Assembly (NCBI GenBank): GCA_024583055.1
Contig: CP102145.1
Location: 1,860,001-1,924,000, forward strand
Direction: 5' to 3'
Length of the DNA: 64,000 nt
Source of the DNA: Streptococcus suis
Lineage (GTDB): Bacteria > Bacillota > Bacilli > Lactobacillales > Streptococcaceae
The translations under genes were made by a program, and so were the position numbers. Shown here one piece after another: positions 16,293 through 26,802 of the stretch. Each line of letters opens with the position of its first letter. Position 1 is the stretch's first letter. Under the pieces are notes generated by a model. The model was given only the letters and a program-made list of their open reading frames with translations. It was not told where the DNA came from and did not search any database.

Positions 16293-17056
16293 CAAAAGCA
16301 TTTTTACCAACCATTTTAGAGCAGAAAGAAAAAGAAGTGGCTAGACTTGTTTTGGAGGAAGTTCAGCCACTTCGCCAGACCTATTCTTTCTACGACTATG
16401 TCAAGGAGCATTCGGAGTGCCTACAGATTATTGCCGAGATCAAAAAAGCCAGCCCTAGTTTGGGCGCCATTAATCTGGATGTTGATATTCTAGCTCAGGC
16501 GCGGACCTATCAAGAGGCGGGTGCGGCCATGATTTCGGTCTTGACGGATGAGGTTTTCTTCAAAGGCAAGATTGACTATCTCCGTCAGATTTCAGAGGCG
16601 GTGTCTATTCCAACCTTGGCCAAGGATTTTATCATTGATGAAAAGCAGATTGTTCGTGCACGAAATGCTGGGGCTACGGTGATTTTATTGATTGTTGCGG
16701 CTTTACCGGAAAATCGTTTGCAGGAACTCTATGATTTTGCCAGCAAACTGGGCTTGGAAGTCTTGGTGGAAATCCATAACTTGGTAGAATTAGAGATTGC
16801 TCATCGCATCGGTGCCAAGATTATCGGGGTGAACAACCGCAATTTGACGACTTTTGAAACGGATTTACAAACCAGTTTGGACCTGAACAAGCATTTTCAA
16901 GACCAAGCCGTCTATGTATCTGAATCGGCTATTTTCAGTGGGGCAGATGCGGCTTTACTGGCACCTCATTTTCAAGCCATTTTGGTGGGGACTGCCCTCA
17001 TGCAGGCAGAGGATGTTCAGCAGAAGGTAAAGGAGTTGGCCATTGACAAAGGTTAA
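16289..17056 (+). CDS. trpC: Indole-3-glycerol-phosphate synthase
   Basis: 255 residues, TIM barrel. Motifs include IIAEIKKASPSLG near the N terminus, TLAKDFIIDEKQI, GVNNRNLTTFETD and SESAIFS, the standard catalytic loops of the enzyme. It closes the indole ring, with loss of CO2, from CdRP. Unlike the E. coli protein it is not fused with TrpF, which follows as a separate gene overlapping by 14 bp. Confidence 0.96.
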   Translation: MTKAFLPTILEQKEKEVARLVLEEVQPLRQTYSFYDYVKEHSECLQIIAEIKKASPSLGAINLDVDILAQARTYQEAGAAMISVLTDEVFFKGKIDYLRQISEAVSIPTLAKDFIIDEKQIVRARNAGATVILLIVAALPENRLQELYDFASKLGLEVLVEIHNLVELEIAHRIGAKIIGVNNRNLTTFETDLQTSLDLNKHFQDQAVYVSESAIFSGADAALLAPHFQAILVGTALMQAEDVQQKVKELAIDKG

Positions 17057-17624
17057 AATCTGTGGCCTATCCACTGAAGAGGCTGTGCGAGCGGCTATCG
17101 AGGGCGGTGCGGATTATCTGGGCTTTGTCTTTGCCCCCAGCAGGCGGCAGGTCAGCCTAGAAAGAGCGCATCAATTGGCGACGCTCATCCCGGAAAGGAT
17201 GAAAATCGTTGGTGTCTTTGTCAGTCCGACCCCGACAGAATTGCAGTTGGCCATTGGTCAAGTGCCTTTGGATATTGTGCAAATTCACGGCGATTGGGAT
17301 GAAAGCTATGTCCAGCAAGTCCCTGTTCCTGTTATTAGGGCCATTCAGTTGGATAAGGCTGACGATATCAGTGAGACACAGGCGGCTTATCTGCTTTTCG
17401 ATGCGCCTATAGCGGGCTCAGGGCAGACATTTGACTGGGAATTATTGACCGGCAAGCAATTCAGACAGCCGATTTTCATCGCAGGTGGCTTGACCGTAGA
17501 CAATGTTGCCACGGCACAAGACTTGTTTTCACCCTATGCGGTAGACGTTTCGTCTGGAGTAGAGACGGATGGACACAAGGACCCTGTCAAAATTAAAGCA
17601 TTTATAGAAAGAGTGAAAAAATGA
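17043..17624 (+). CDS. trpF: Phosphoribosylanthranilate isomerase
   Basis: 193 residues; isomerises phosphoribosyl-anthranilate to CdRP. The N-terminal KICGLS and the C-terminal VDVSSGVE motif are the active-site signatures. The start is a TTG at 17043, supported by AAAGGAG about 7-10 bp upstream inside trpC and by the protein beginning directly with the conserved TKVKICG. The gene overlaps trpC by 14 bp and trpB by 4 bp. Confidence 0.94.
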   Translation: MTKVKICGLSTEEAVRAAIEGGADYLGFVFAPSRRQVSLERAHQLATLIPERMKIVGVFVSPTPTELQLAIGQVPLDIVQIHGDWDESYVQQVPVPVIRAIQLDKADDISETQAAYLLFDAPIAGSGQTFDWELLTGKQFRQPIFIAGGLTVDNVATAQDLFSPYAVDVSSGVETDGHKDPVKIKAFIERVKK

Positions 17625-18835
17625 CCTATCAACAACCCAATAAAGATGGCTTTTTTGGCCAATATGGCGGCCGTTTCGTGCCGGAAACCTTGATGACAGC
17701 TGTTTTGGAGCTAGAAGAAACCTACCGTTCAGCCAAGGAGGACCCTGCTTTTCAAGCGGAATTTGACCACTTGCTCCGCCAGTATGTGGGCAGAGAAAAT
17801 CCCCTCTATTTCGCTAAACGTTTGACCGATTATTGTGGTGGGGCCAAGATTTACCTCAAACGAGAAGATCTCAACCACACGGGCGCCCACAAGATTAACA
17901 ATTCTTTGGGACAGGTACTCTTGGCCAAACGCATGGGCAAGAAGAAAATTATTGCTGAAACGGGTGCAGGTCAGCACGGTGTAGCAACTGCGACAGCAGC
18001 AGCCCTCTTTGGTATGGAGTGTACCATTTACATGGGCGAGGAAGATGTCAAACGTCAGGCGCTCAATGTCTTTCGGATGGAGTTGCTGGGTGCTAAGGTG
18101 CATGCGGTGACTGATGGCTCGCGTGTGCTAAAAGATGCGGTCAATGCCGCTCTGCGCGCTTGGGTGGCTCAAGTTGAAGATACCCATTATGTCATGGGCT
18201 CCGTGTTGGGGCCAGCGCCCTTTCCAGAAATCGTCCGGGACTTCCAAAGCGTGATTGGACGCGAGGCCAAGCAGCAATTTTCAGATCTTTCTGGTGGACA
18301 ATTGCCCGATGCCCTCTTGGCCTGTATCGGTGGTGGCTCTAATGCCATGGGGCTCTTTTACCCCTTTGTCGACGACGAGTCCGTTGCCATGTATGGCGTA
18401 GAGGCGGCTGGGCTGGGTCTGGACACAGAGCATCATGCGGCGACTTTTGCAAAAGGGAAACCGGGAGTTTTACACGGCGCGCTTATGGACGTCTTACAGG
18501 ATGAAAATGGGCAAATCATGGAGGCATTCTCCATTTCTGCCGGCTTGGATTACCCGGGAATTGGGCCGGAGCACAGCTATTTCAATGCTATCGAACGGGC
18601 GACCTACGTGTCTGTCACTGATGAAGAGGCCTTGGAAGGATTCCAACTCTTGTCGCGCTTGGAAGGGATTATTCCAGCTTTAGAATCTAGCCATGCCATC
18701 GCCTATCTGCCACGCTTAGCCAAGGAATTGGGACCAGACAAATCCATCATCGTCTGCCTATCAGGTCGCGGTGACAAGGATGTTGCTCAAGTCAAGGAAC
18801 GCTTAGCTGCCCAAAGAAAGGACCAAGAACAATGA
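17621..18835 (+). CDS. trpB: Tryptophan synthase beta chain
   Basis: 404 residues; PLP enzyme that joins indole and serine to make tryptophan. The PLP lysine lies in [10 protein letters not shown], and [10 protein letters not shown] and GGGSNAMG bind the cofactor phosphate. The N-terminal [11 protein letters not shown] is typical. It overlaps trpF and trpA by 4 bp each, consistent with stoichiometric synthesis of the alpha2beta2 complex. Confidence 0.97.
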   Translation: MTYQQPNKDGFFGQYGGRFVPETLMTAVLELEETYRSAKEDPAFQAEFDHLLRQYVGRENPLYFAKRLTDYCGGAKIYLKREDLNHTGAHKINNSLGQVLLAKRMGKKKIIAETGAGQHGVATATAAALFGMECTIYMGEEDVKRQALNVFRMELLGAKVHAVTDGSRVLKDAVNAALRAWVAQVEDTHYVMGSVLGPAPFPEIVRDFQSVIGREAKQQFSDLSGGQLPDALLACIGGGSNAMGLFYPFVDDESVAMYGVEAAGLGLDTEHHAATFAKGKPGVLHGALMDVLQDENGQIMEAFSISAGLDYPGIGPEHSYFNAIERATYVSVTDEEALEGFQLLSRLEGIIPALESSHAIAYLPRLAKELGPDKSIIVCLSGRGDKDVAQVKERLAAQRKDQEQ

Positions 18836-19614
18836 CAAAAATACTAGAAAAACACTTGCGGAATATTAAGGAAAATGGCAAGGGCATTTTCCTTCCCTAC
18901 ATCATGGCCGGTGACCATGAAAAGGGTTTAGATGGACTATTTGAAACCATTGATTTTCTGGAGCAGGCAGGCGTTTCAGCTATTGAAATCGGTGTTCCTT
19001 TCTCGGACCCTGTTGCGGACGGTCCTGTGATTGAGGAGGCGGGGCAACGCAGTTTGGCCAAGGGTGTCCATCTGTTGGACATTATCAAGCAGTTGCAAGG
19101 GCAAGCCAGTCAGGTGCCACTCATCTTGATGACTTATTTTAATCCTGTTTTTCAATATGGCTTGGACCAGTTTTTCCGCGATTTGGAGACGACTTCTGTC
19201 AAAGGCTTGATTATTCCTGATCTACCTTACGAACATGAGGATATCCTGCGTCCCTATCTGGAAAAGAGTGATTTATGCCTCATTCGCTTGGTTAGTTTGA
19301 CAACAGGGACTGACCGGCAGCAAGAATTGGTGCAGGATGCGGAAGGATTTGTTTACGCCGTTGCCATCAATGGCGTGACCGGCAAGAGCAACCAGTACCG
19401 TGAGGACTTGGATGGTCACCTGAAACGCTTAAGTGCTTTGTCTCCTATCCCAGTATTAACAGGATTTGGCGTTTCCAGCCAAGAGGATATTCTCCGATTT
19501 AACCGCGTATCGGACGGCGTGATTATGGGCTCGAAAATCGTCAAAGGTCTGCATGAGGGCGAAATAGAAGAAATTCGTCAACTCGTGGCATTTGGCAGTC
19601 GGGTGGAGAAATAG
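18832..19614 (+). CDS. trpA: Tryptophan synthase alpha chain
   Basis: 260 residues, TIM barrel; splits indole-glycerol phosphate to indole for TrpB. The catalytic Glu is in [19 protein letters not shown], and the Asp is in [15 protein letters not shown] binds phosphate. It is the last gene of the operon and is followed by a weak terminator about 55 bp downstream. Confidence 0.96.
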   Translation: MTKILEKHLRNIKENGKGIFLPYIMAGDHEKGLDGLFETIDFLEQAGVSAIEIGVPFSDPVADGPVIEEAGQRSLAKGVHLLDIIKQLQGQASQVPLILMTYFNPVFQYGLDQFFRDLETTSVKGLIIPDLPYEHEDILRPYLEKSDLCLIRLVSLTTGTDRQQELVQDAEGFVYAVAINGVTGKSNQYREDLDGHLKRLSALSPIPVLTGFGVSSQEDILRFNRVSDGVIMGSKIVKGLHEGEIEEIRQLVAFGSRVEK

Positions 19615-19667
19615 AATGAAGTCTGGAAGAATCGAGGACTCATGCCGTTGACCAATAAAATGCTCAG

Positions 19668-19696
19668 AAAGGATGCGACCTAGTCGGTCCTTTTTT
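19668..19696 (+). terminator. Probable terminator of the trp operon
   Basis: GACC and GGTC pair around TAGTC, extended imperfectly by flanking AAGG and CCTT, and are followed by TTTTTT. The stem is short and bulged, so efficiency is uncertain. Confidence 0.55.
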
Positions 19697-19753
19697 GATG
19701 GGATGCGGAAATGATCGTTCCCCTTGTTATTCGCTTTTTTGGCGAAAAAATGC

Positions 19754-19759
19754 TATAAT
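19754..19759 (+). promoter_or_regulatory. Extended -10 promoter before yqeG
   Basis: TGC followed by TATAAT precedes the yqeG ribosome site. TTCGC/GCGAA (about 19728-19744) forms an inverted repeat over the -35 region. The promoter probably drives the long cluster from yqeG onward. Confidence 0.6.
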
Positions 19760-19787
19760 TATCTGATTATATTTTTTGGAGAAATTA

Positions 19788-20315
19788 GTGAGTTTAGAGA
19801 ATTACATGCCAGATTTTGCCTTGGAAAAGGCTTATGATGTGACGGTGGACAGTTTGAAAAAGCATGGGATTAAGGTGGTGTTTGTCGATTTAGATAATAC
19901 CTTAATTGCTTGGAATAATCCTGACGGAACGCCTGAGATGCGCCAGTGGTTGCATGATTTGCGGGACGCAGGTATTCCGGTTGTCGTTGTTTCCAATAAT
20001 AAATATGAGCGGGTCAAGCGCGCGGTCGAGAAATTCGAGATTGACTTTGAATCTTATGCGCTCAAGCCCTTCACTATCGGCATTAACCGCGCTCTCAAAC
20101 GCTTTGATGTCAAGCCTAGCGAGGTCATTATGATTGGTGATCAGTTGATGACGGACATTCGGGCGGCCAAGCGGGCAGGACTTAAGTCGGTCCTTGTCAA
20201 GCCCTTGATTCGGACAGATTCCATTAATACGCAGATTAACCGTTGGCGTGAGCGACGGACCATGAAGAAAATCATAGCCAAATATGGAGCGATAGACTAC
20301 AAGAGGGAGATGTAA
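19788..20315 (+). CDS. yqeG: YqeG family HAD-IIIA phosphatase
   Basis: 175 residues. HAD motif I is VDLDNTLI (DxDxT), motif II is in VVVSNN, and motif III/IV is in IGDQLMTDIRAAKRAG. Substrate is not established. I chose the GTG at 19788 because GGAG stands 8-11 bp before it; an upstream TTG overlaps that ribosome site. It is always near yqeH in Firmicutes and likely belongs with ribosome assembly functions. The yqeH GTG follows its stop codon directly. Confidence 0.88.
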   Translation: MSLENYMPDFALEKAYDVTVDSLKKHGIKVVFVDLDNTLIAWNNPDGTPEMRQWLHDLRDAGIPVVVVSNNKYERVKRAVEKFEIDFESYALKPFTIGINRALKRFDVKPSEVIMIGDQLMTDIRAAKRAGLKSVLVKPLIRTDSINTQINRWRERRTMKKIIAKYGAIDYKREM

Positions 20316-21422
20316 GTGGAAGAATTATTTTGTATCGGTTGTGGTGCTCAAATTCAGACGACAGATAAAGAGATTGCCGGATTTACTCCCCAATCAGCCC
20401 TAGAAAAAGGTCTGGAAACAGGGCAACTCTACTGCCAACGTTGTTTCCGTTTGCGCCATTACAATGAAATCTCAGACGTCAATATCTCAGACAATGATTT
20501 CTTGAAACTCCTCCATAGTGTAGGTGAAAGCGATGCCTTGGTAGTGAATGTCATTGATATTTTTGATTTCAATGGGTCAGTCATTCCAGGTTTATCTCGT
20601 TTTATTTCTGGAAATGATGTGCTTTTGATCGGCAATAAGCAGGACATTTTACCCAAGTCTGTCAAGACAGGCAAGGTTACTCAGTGGTTGACTGAGCGGG
20701 CACATGAAATCGGCATGCGACCAGTTGATGTTGTCTTGACTTCAGCCCAATACAAGCAGGCTATCAAGGACTTGATTGAGAAAATTGAACAACACCGCAT
20801 GGGACGGGATGTCTATGTGGTCGGCGTGACCAACGTTGGAAAGTCAACGCTCATCAATGCCATTATCCAAGAAATTACTGGGGACAAGGATGTCATTACC
20901 ACCTCACGTTTTCCAGGGACAACTTTAGATAAGATTGAGATTCCTCTGGATGATGGTTCTTTCATTTATGATACGCCTGGGATTATCCACCGTCACCAGA
21001 TGGCACATTACCTGACGGCTAAAAACCTCAAGTACATCAGTCCTCGCAAAGAAATCAAGCCAAAGACCTACCAGCTTAATCCAGAACAGACCTTGTTCTT
21101 GGCTGGTCTGGGACGATTTGACTTTGTGTCTGGCGAACGTCAAGGCTTTACAGCCTTTTTTGACAATGAACTCCAGCTCCACCGCACCAAGTTGCAGGGG
21201 GCAAGTGAGTTTTACCAGAAACATGCAGGTTCACTTTTAGTGCCGCCAACCAGCAAGGAATTGAAAGAATTTCCAGAATTGGTCCGCCATGAATTTACTA
21301 TCACCGAAAAGACGGATGTGGTCTTCTCAGGACTTGGTTGGATTCGTGTCAATGAAAAAGCCAAGATTGCTGCTTGGGCGCCTAAGGGTGTGGATGTGGT
21401 TATCCGTAAGGCCATTATTTAA
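20316..21422 (+). CDS. yqeH: Ribosome biogenesis GTPase YqeH
   Basis: 368 residues. An N-terminal zinc finger (CIGCGAQIQ, then CQRCFRLRHYN) is followed by a circularly permuted GTPase: NKQD (G4) and SAQ (G5) come before GVTNVGKST (G1) and DTPG (G3). This order is diagnostic of YqeH, which acts in assembly of the 30S ribosomal subunit. The gene starts with GTG immediately after yqeG and its stop overlaps the next start codon. Confidence 0.94.
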   Translation: MEELFCIGCGAQIQTTDKEIAGFTPQSALEKGLETGQLYCQRCFRLRHYNEISDVNISDNDFLKLLHSVGESDALVVNVIDIFDFNGSVIPGLSRFISGNDVLLIGNKQDILPKSVKTGKVTQWLTERAHEIGMRPVDVVLTSAQYKQAIKDLIEKIEQHRMGRDVYVVGVTNVGKSTLINAIIQEITGDKDVITTSRFPGTTLDKIEIPLDDGSFIYDTPGIIHRHQMAHYLTAKNLKYISPRKEIKPKTYQLNPEQTLFLAGLGRFDFVSGERQGFTAFFDNELQLHRTKLQGASEFYQKHAGSLLVPPTSKELKEFPELVRHEFTITEKTDVVFSGLGWIRVNEKAKIAAWAPKGVDVVIRKAII

Positions 21423-21835
21423 TGAAGTCTAAAATGGGGTCACTTATGAGAAAAGTAGTTGGTATGCTGGCCATTGTCGGTTTGTGTGTTCTAGCCTATT
21501 GGTTTTGGCCATGGGAAGAACCAAATCTTCCCAAAGCCAGTGAGGTTCGGGAAATTCGTTTGGTTCAAGGTCAAGTAGTTGTCACAATCGACCAGTCAGA
21601 AGAGATAGCAACTTTTTTGGCAGAACTTGGAAATGCAAAAAAGACCCGTCAAGATAGTGTTCACGATGCACCGTTGGGTTCACCCCATGTGCAGATTACC
21701 TTTGTCATGGCAGAAGGTGAAACCACAGCATTTGCTTATGAGGGAATACGTAACAGCTATCTGGAGTTTCCTTACACTGGTATCTACAAGCTGAAAGAGC
21801 CCCCTCAAGTGATTCAGAAAATGTTAGCAGACTAG
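21422..21835 (+). CDS. Small membrane-anchored protein of unknown function
   Basis: 137 residues. One hydrophobic segment near the N terminus (about residues 11-29, MLAIVGLCVLAYWFW) acts as a membrane anchor or uncleaved signal. The rest is predicted to be outside the cell. No catalytic motif is seen. The first ATG overlaps the yqeH stop; an internal ATG at 21446 (MRKVV) is a reasonable alternative. It sits between yqeH and yhbY, so it is probably co-transcribed, but nothing links it to their job. I do not recognise a named family with confidence. Confidence 0.7.
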   Translation: MKSKMGSLMRKVVGMLAIVGLCVLAYWFWPWEEPNLPKASEVREIRLVQGQVVVTIDQSEEIATFLAELGNAKKTRQDSVHDAPLGSPHVQITFVMAEGETTAFAYEGIRNSYLEFPYTGIYKLKEPPQVIQKMLAD

Positions 21836-21867
21836 GTCTGCTTAGTTAAATAAAGAAAAGAGAAATT

Positions 21868-22179
21868 ATGTCATTAACTTCAAAACAACGTGCCTTTTTG
21901 AATAGTCAGGCACACAGTCTCAAACCCATCATTCAGATTGGGAAAAATGGTCTCAATGACCAGATTAAAACCAGTGTTCGTCAGGCGCTGGATGCGCGTG
22001 AATTGATCAAGGTGACCTTGCTACAAAATACGGATGAAAACATCCACGAAGTAGCTGAAATCTTGGAAGAAGAAATCGGTGTGGATACGGTCCAAAAAAT
22101 CGGTCGCATCCTGATTTTATTCAAACAATCTAGCAAGAAAGAGAACCGTAAAATTTCCAAACAGGTCAAAGAAATCTAA
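21868..22179 (+). CDS. yhbY: YhbY-type CRM-domain RNA-binding protein
   Basis: 103 residues, one CRM domain. The hallmark IIQIGKNGLND (GxxG-type loop) is at about residues 24-34, and the pattern of Leu and Val after it fits the family. YhbY proteins associate with pre-50S ribosomal particles. The start follows AAAGAGAAATT. It lies in the conserved yqeH-yhbY-nadD-yqeK order. Confidence 0.92.
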   Translation: MSLTSKQRAFLNSQAHSLKPIIQIGKNGLNDQIKTSVRQALDARELIKVTLLQNTDENIHEVAEILEEEIGVDTVQKIGRILILFKQSSKKENRKISKQVKEI

Positions 22180-22191
22180 GAAGGAGAGCCT

Positions 22192-22824
22192 ATGGCTATT
22201 GAACTCTTAACACCCTTTACCAAGGTTGAATTAGAGGTTGAAAAGAAAGAAACCAATCGCAAACAAGTGGGGATTCTGGGAGGGAATTTCAATCCTGTCC
22301 ACAATGCTCATTTGATTGTGGCAGACCAGGTCCGTCAACAGTTGAAGTTGGATGAGGTCTTGCTCATGCCAGAATTCATTCCACCTCATGTGGATAAAAA
22401 AGAAACTATTGACGAATACCATCGCTATTCCATGCTCAAGATGGCTATTGCAGGTATAGAGGGCTTGGGGATTGAAACCATTGAACTAGAACGCCGTGGT
22501 GTCAGCTATACCTACGACACCATGAAATTGCTGAAGGAAAAAAATCCTGATACGGATTATTATTTTATCATCGGTGCAGATATGGTAGACTACCTTCCAA
22601 AATGGCACAGGATTGATGAATTGGTCCAGTTGGTGCAGTTTGTTGGTGTCCAGCGTCCTCGTTACAAGGCAGGGACGTCCTATCCGGTTATCTGGGTAGA
22701 TGTACCCTTGATGGACATTTCCTCCAGCATGGTGCGTAGTTTTATCAAGCAAGGACGAGTGCCGAATTTTATGGTGCCTCATGAAGTTCTGGACTATATC
22801 GAAGAAAAGGGACTTTACCAATGA
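22192..22824 (+). CDS. nadD: Nicotinate-nucleotide adenylyltransferase
   Basis: 210 residues; makes deamido-NAD from nicotinate mononucleotide and ATP. The nucleotidyltransferase motif [12 protein letters not shown] lies at about residues 30-41, and the C-terminal DISSSMVR corresponds to the ISSTxIR signature. An N-terminal extension of about 27 residues before the domain is typical of streptococcal NadD. It starts after AAGGAGAGCC and overlaps yqeK by 4 bp. Confidence 0.94.
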   Translation: MAIELLTPFTKVELEVEKKETNRKQVGILGGNFNPVHNAHLIVADQVRQQLKLDEVLLMPEFIPPHVDKKETIDEYHRYSMLKMAIAGIEGLGIETIELERRGVSYTYDTMKLLKEKNPDTDYYFIIGADMVDYLPKWHRIDELVQLVQFVGVQRPRYKAGTSYPVIWVDVPLMDISSSMVRSFIKQGRVPNFMVPHEVLDYIEEKGLYQ

Positions 22825-23414
22825 TTGCAACAGATTTGACATTTGACCGTCAGGCTCTTTTGGAAAAAATCCGTGCAGCCATGAAGCCAGCGCGCTTTCA
22901 ACATGTCTTGGGTGTGGAAGAGGCGGCGCTTGCCTTGGCAGACCAATATGGCTGTGATCCGAAAAAAGCCAGTCTGGCAGCACTCTTGCATGATTATGCC
23001 AAGGAAGTGGAAGACCAAGTCTTTCTGGACTTGATTGCCAAGTATAATTTGGACAAGGACCTGCTTAACTGGGATAATAACATCTGGCATGGTGTAGTTG
23101 GCGCCTATAAGATCGCAGAAGATTTTGGCTTGAAAGATGAGGAGATTTTCCAAGCCATTCAACGACACACCGTTGGTGCTGGGCAGATGACCTTGCTGGA
23201 CAAAGTACTCTATGTGGCGGACTACATCGAACCCAATCGGGATTTTCCTGGGGTGGACGAGGCGCGTCGTATCGCAAAAGAGTCCTTGGACAAGGCGGTA
23301 GCTTATGAAACTGCCCAGACCATTTCCTACTTGGCCAAGAAGGGGGTTCCCATTTATCCACAAACTTTGGAAACTTATAATGGACATGTCACATATTTGA
23401 AGGAGCAAGAATGA
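22821..23414 (+). CDS. yqeK: YqeK family HD-domain hydrolase (predicted Ap4A hydrolase)
   Basis: 197 residues with an HD metal-binding core: H in [11 protein letters not shown] in LLHDYAKE, and a later H in [10 protein letters not shown] with D in [12 protein letters not shown]. YqeK proteins are known to cleave diadenosine tetraphosphate symmetrically. It overlaps nadD and the following acetyltransferase gene by 4 bp each. Confidence 0.92.
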   Translation: MIATDLTFDRQALLEKIRAAMKPARFQHVLGVEEAALALADQYGCDPKKASLAALLHDYAKEVEDQVFLDLIAKYNLDKDLLNWDNNIWHGVVGAYKIAEDFGLKDEEIFQAIQRHTVGAGQMTLLDKVLYVADYIEPNRDFPGVDEARRIAKESLDKAVAYETAQTISYLAKKGVPIYPQTLETYNGHVTYLKEQE

Positions 23415-23866
23415 TTGTATTAAAACCTGTGGATGAAAGTTCCTATCAAGCCGTCTTGGACTTGACAGTAGCCGAGGCAGATAAGGGCTTCGTGGCTCCC
23501 AACGTGCGTTCCTTGGCAGATGCCTGGCTATACAGAATGAATGGTGATGTCTTTCCCTATGCCATCTGGGCAGATGAGCAGGTTGTTGGCTTTGCCTTGA
23601 TTGATATTGATGAGGACATCCAGCAGTATATGCTCTGGCAGTTTATGATTGGTCAAGAATTTCAGGGGAAAGGCTATGGTCAGGCAGCTTTGGAAGCTGT
23701 TATTCAACTGGCTCAGAAGCACCCTGTCTGCAATCATTTGATTGTCTCCTATGTCAAGGGCAACCAAAAGATGGCAAGACTCTTGGAGAAAAATGGTTTT
23801 GTCTTAGATCTTGAAGAAGAAAGGGAATTGGTGTTCCGTTTGGAAACGCCTGGGGTCAAGTTTTGA
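23411..23866 (+). CDS. GNAT-family N-acetyltransferase
   Basis: 151 residues. The acetyl-CoA binding pyrophosphate loop is seen as [13 protein letters not shown] (Q/RxxGxG/A), followed by a helix and a C-terminal [10 protein letters not shown] strand typical of GNAT enzymes. The acceptor substrate is unknown. It is inserted in the nadD-rsfS cluster with 4-bp overlaps on both sides, so it is co-translated with its neighbours. Confidence 0.85.
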   Translation: MIVLKPVDESSYQAVLDLTVAEADKGFVAPNVRSLADAWLYRMNGDVFPYAIWADEQVVGFALIDIDEDIQQYMLWQFMIGQEFQGKGYGQAALEAVIQLAQKHPVCNHLIVSYVKGNQKMARLLEKNGFVLDLEEERELVFRLETPGVKF

Positions 23867-24372
23867 AATCCGCATTGTTAGTCGTTGACATTCAGCATTT
23901 GCCTGTAGAAGGCAAGCCCTATGGGATTGAAAATCGGCTTCGGCTCTGGCAAGATAGCCTTGCTCAAGCCCGTCAAGCGGAGCTAGAGGTCATCCATGTC
24001 CGCCATCATGACCAGGAATTGGTCAAGGGGACTGCTGACTGGGAGATTCACTCAACTGTTGCCCCCTTAGCTAGTGAGAAGATTTTCGATAAGACCTTTA
24101 ATAGTGCCTTCAAGGAAACGGGGCTTCATGCTTATTTGCAGGAAAAGGGAATTGAGCAGCTCATCATCATGGGCATGGCGACCAATTTTTGCATTGACAC
24201 GACGATTAAAGTAGCCTTTGAACTAGGCTACAAGGTAGCTGTGATTCAGGACGGAACGACGACAGGTTATTCAGGCAAATTGGATGCCAAGGACTTGATT
24301 GACCACTACCAAAACATCTGGTCATGGAATTTTGCCCAGGTGGATACATTAGAAAATATTATTAGAGGATAA
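23863..24372 (+). CDS. Isochorismatase-like cysteine hydrolase
   Basis: 169 residues. The catalytic triad of the family is visible: Asp in LLVVDIQ, Lys in [11 protein letters not shown] and Cys in [11 protein letters not shown]. The likely substrates are amides such as nicotinamide, but close paralogues differ and no assignment is possible. Translation probably begins at TTG 23863, which overlaps the previous stop; the protein then starts at [10 protein letters not shown], the usual N terminus. A nicotinamidase role would fit the nearby nadD, but that is only context. Confidence 0.8.
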   Translation: MKSALLVVDIQHLPVEGKPYGIENRLRLWQDSLAQARQAELEVIHVRHHDQELVKGTADWEIHSTVAPLASEKIFDKTFNSAFKETGLHAYLQEKGIEQLIIMGMATNFCIDTTIKVAFELGYKVAVIQDGTTTGYSGKLDAKDLIDHYQNIWSWNFAQVDTLENIIRG

Positions 24373-24373
24373 G

Positions 24374-24733
24374 ATGAAAGAACTAGATTTAGTAAAAGTT
24401 GTGGTCCAGGCTGCTGATGACAAGCGAGCTGAGGACCTTGTTGTAATTGATGTTCAAGGCGTGACTAGCCTGACAGACTACTTTGTGATTGCCAGTTCCA
24501 TGAACAGTCGCCAGTTGGAGGCTATTGCGGAAAACATTCGTGAAAAGGTAGCGGAAGTTGGGATCAAGGGTAGCCGTGTAGAAGGCGATAGTAACGGTGG
24601 CTGGGTCCTTTTGGACCTTGGAGGCGTAGTCGTTCATATCTTCTCAGAAGAAATGCGTGACCTCTACAACCTTGAAAAATTATGGCACGAAGGCAGCTTC
24701 CTGGAAGTCGCAGAACTTTTAGAAGAGAAGTAG
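24374..24733 (+). CDS. rsfS: Ribosomal silencing factor RsfS
   Basis: 119 residues, the usual length. Motifs [17 protein letters not shown] and the C-terminal [16 protein letters not shown] are characteristic. RsfS binds uL14 and keeps ribosomal subunits apart in starvation. It starts 2 bp after the hydrolase gene behind TTAGAGGATAAG. Confidence 0.95.
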   Translation: MKELDLVKVVVQAADDKRAEDLVVIDVQGVTSLTDYFVIASSMNSRQLEAIAENIREKVAEVGIKGSRVEGDSNGGWVLLDLGGVVVHIFSEEMRDLYNLEKLWHEGSFLEVAELLEEK

Positions 24734-24816
24734 TGAGAGTGGAGAGAACTCGACTGACAAAAAGGGTTCGTCAACAACTCAAAACTATGACTTCTTGAAC
24801 ACAGTGTGAGTTAATG

Positions 24817-24840
24817 AAGCAGTCGATTGGCTGCTTTTTA
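24817..24840 (+). terminator. Weak terminator before the methyltransferase gene
   Basis: AGCAG and CTGCT pair around a short loop (24817-24834) and are followed by TTTTT. The T run abuts the ribosome site of the next gene, so this may act as an attenuator rather than a full stop. Confidence 0.45.
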
Positions 24841-24853
24841 TGAAAGGAAAAAT

Positions 24854-25600
24854 ATGGCAACTTATGAAACCTTTGCGGCGGTCTATGATGAAATCATGGA
24901 TGACAGCTTGTATGATAAATGGACAGATTTTAGCTTGCGGAACTTGCCACAAGATACCAAGACAATTTTAGAATTGGCCTGTGGGACAGGGATTCAGGCT
25001 GTATGTTTTGCTCAAAAGGGTTATGAAGTGACAGGGCTTGACCTGTCCTATGAAATGTTGGAATTGGCCCAGAAAAAAGCAGAAGCTGCTGGTGTCATGA
25101 TGGAACTGGCCCAAGCTGATATGATGGCTCTGGAAGGTGTTGGAGAGTTCGATGCGGTGACCTGTTACTCGGACAGTCTGTGCTATATGGCAGACCGAGA
25201 AGCCGTTTTGCGGGTCTTTGAAGGAGTTCACTCTGTTCTCAATCCAGGTGGGACCTTCCTCTTTGACGTTCACTCCATTTATCAAATGGAGGAAGTGTTT
25301 GCAGGCTATAGCTACCATGAAAACTACGAGGATTTTGCCTTCGTCTGGGATACCTATGAGGGTGAGCACGAGCATTCCATTGTCCACGAATTGACCTTCT
25401 TTGTCAAAGATGAGGACAGTCAAGAGGAGCGATTTATCCGGCGGGACGAGGTTCATGAAGAGCGGACCTATCCGATTGAAACCTATGTGGAATGTTTGAA
25501 ACAAGCTGGTTTTGCCTCTGTGGAAGTCTTTGCGGATTTTGAAGATCAAGCTCCGACAGAAACCAGCCAGCGGTGGTTTTTCAAGGCGGTCAAGGCATGA
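24854..25600 (+). CDS. Class I SAM-dependent methyltransferase
   Basis: 248 residues. The SAM-binding glycine motif [13 protein letters not shown] is at about residues 37-49. The acidic residue ending strand 2 lies in [11 protein letters not shown], and [14 protein letters not shown] is motif II. The substrate is unknown; the gene is regularly found between rsfS and tmcAL in streptococci. ATG 24854 follows GAAAGGAAAA. The stop overlaps the tmcAL start by 4 bp. Confidence 0.88.
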   Translation: MATYETFAAVYDEIMDDSLYDKWTDFSLRNLPQDTKTILELACGTGIQAVCFAQKGYEVTGLDLSYEMLELAQKKAEAAGVMMELAQADMMALEGVGEFDAVTCYSDSLCYMADREAVLRVFEGVHSVLNPGGTFLFDVHSIYQMEEVFAGYSYHENYEDFAFVWDTYEGEHEHSIVHELTFFVKDEDSQEERFIRRDEVHEERTYPIETYVECLKQAGFASVEVFADFEDQAPTETSQRWFFKAVKA

Positions 25601-26781
25601 TTTCAGGGATAATAGCAGAATACAATCCCTTCCATACAGGTCATAAATACTTGCTTGAGCAGGCTGAGGGGCTGAAAATTGTCATCATGTCAGGCAACTT
25701 CATGCAACGGGGTGAGCCAGCCATTGTGGATAAGTGGACACGGGCTCAGATGGCTTTGGAACACGGGGCAGATCTTGTTGTCGAGATGCCCTTTTTGGTG
25801 TCGGTCCAGTCGGCTGACCATTTCGCCAAGGGAGCAATCAGCATTTTACAAAGGCTGGGTGTGGAAAAGTTGGTTTTCGGTACGGAAGAAATGCTGGATT
25901 ACCAAAAGATTGCGGATATCTATGTGGATAAGTCGGAAGAGATGGAAAATTTTGTGAAAAACTTGCCTGACCATCTCTCTTATCCACAGAAGACCCAGGC
26001 TATGTGGCAGGAGTTTGCAGGCTTGACTTTTACAGGTAATACACCCAATCATATTCTGGCTCTGGCTTACGCCAAGGCGGTGGCAGGGACAGGCATTCAG
26101 CTCAGCCCTGTTCAACGGCAGGGAGCTGGTTTTCATTCGGAAGAGGTGGAAACGTCCTACGCCTCGGCGACAGCTATCCGCAAGGGTGCTGACCAGCTGG
26201 ACTTAGTTCGCGGCTTTTTACCGTCTGCCAGTCTCTTTGAAGAGGCGACCAAGGTAAGCTGGAGAAACTATTTTCCTCTGCTCCGCTACCAGATTGCGAC
26301 CCACCCATATCTCAGTCAGGTCTTTCAGGTCAACGAAGAACTAGCCAGTCGTATCCGCTCTGCTATTGGGAGCGCAGCGACCGTGGAGGAGTTAGTGGAA
26401 GCCGTTGCGACCAAGCGCTACACCAAGGCGAGGGTGCGGCGGGTGCTGACCTACATCCTGGTCAATGCGGTGGAAACTCCCTTACCAGAAGCGGTCCATG
26501 TATTGGGCTTTTCAGCTCGAGGCCAGGCCTATCTCAAGCAGGTCAAGGAGCGGGTGGACCTGGTGACGCGGATCGGCAAAAAGCCCTGGGACAGCCTGAC
26601 CCAGCAGGCGGATTTGGTCTATCAACTGGGCGCTGACGCAATGGCAGAGCAGACCTACGGGCGTGTGCCGGTGAGGGGATTGTGTCATAATAATGATAGG
26701 TGCTTAAAACGCTGTCAAATCAAGGATTTGAGTGTTCTACAAAATATAAATACTGTAAAAAGATCCAAAAGAGTGATATAA
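25597..26781 (+). CDS. tmcAL: tRNA(Met) cytidine acetate ligase, 3' end replaced by an island
   Basis: 394 residues as it now reads. TmcAL makes N4-acetylcytidine in elongator tRNA(Met). The nucleotidyltransferase signature [13 protein letters not shown] (residues 4-16) and [12 protein letters not shown] are intact. The last native codon is Arg360 (26674-26676); the following 34 residues (starting GLCHNND) come from island DNA. At the far end of the island, GTAGAGTGA (29906-29914) restores the expected ending V-E-stop, so the native protein would have been 362 residues. Only two residues are lost, so activity may persist. Confidence 0.9.
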   Translation: MISGIIAEYNPFHTGHKYLLEQAEGLKIVIMSGNFMQRGEPAIVDKWTRAQMALEHGADLVVEMPFLVSVQSADHFAKGAISILQRLGVEKLVFGTEEMLDYQKIADIYVDKSEEMENFVKNLPDHLSYPQKTQAMWQEFAGLTFTGNTPNHILALAYAKAVAGTGIQLSPVQRQGAGFHSEEVETSYASATAIRKGADQLDLVRGFLPSASLFEEATKVSWRNYFPLLRYQIATHPYLSQVFQVNEELASRIRSAIGSAATVEELVEAVATKRYTKARVRRVLTYILVNAVETPLPEAVHVLGFSARGQAYLKQVKERVDLVTRIGKKPWDSLTQQADLVYQLGADAMAEQTYGRVPVRGLCHNNDRCLKRCQIKDLSVLQNINTVKRSKRVI

Positions 26782-26782
26782 T
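26777..26782 (+). promoter_or_regulatory. Extended -10 promoter of the methyltransferase operon
   Basis: TGA followed by TATAAT, then GGAGG and ATG 26803. It lies within the island, so the operon carries its own promoter. A small inverted repeat, AAATC/GATTT, lies about 50 bp upstream. Confidence 0.65.
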
Positions 26783-26802
26783 TTAAAGTGGAGGATGTTA
26801 CC

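Noticed and set aside
22815..23408. A 197-codon minus-strand frame opposite yqeK.
   Set aside because: It shadows yqeK almost exactly; the HD-domain gene on the plus strand is certain and the antisense frame has no motif.
25846..26136. Minus-strand frame within tmcAL as a separate gene.
   Set aside because: It is antisense to a conserved region of tmcAL with no independent support.
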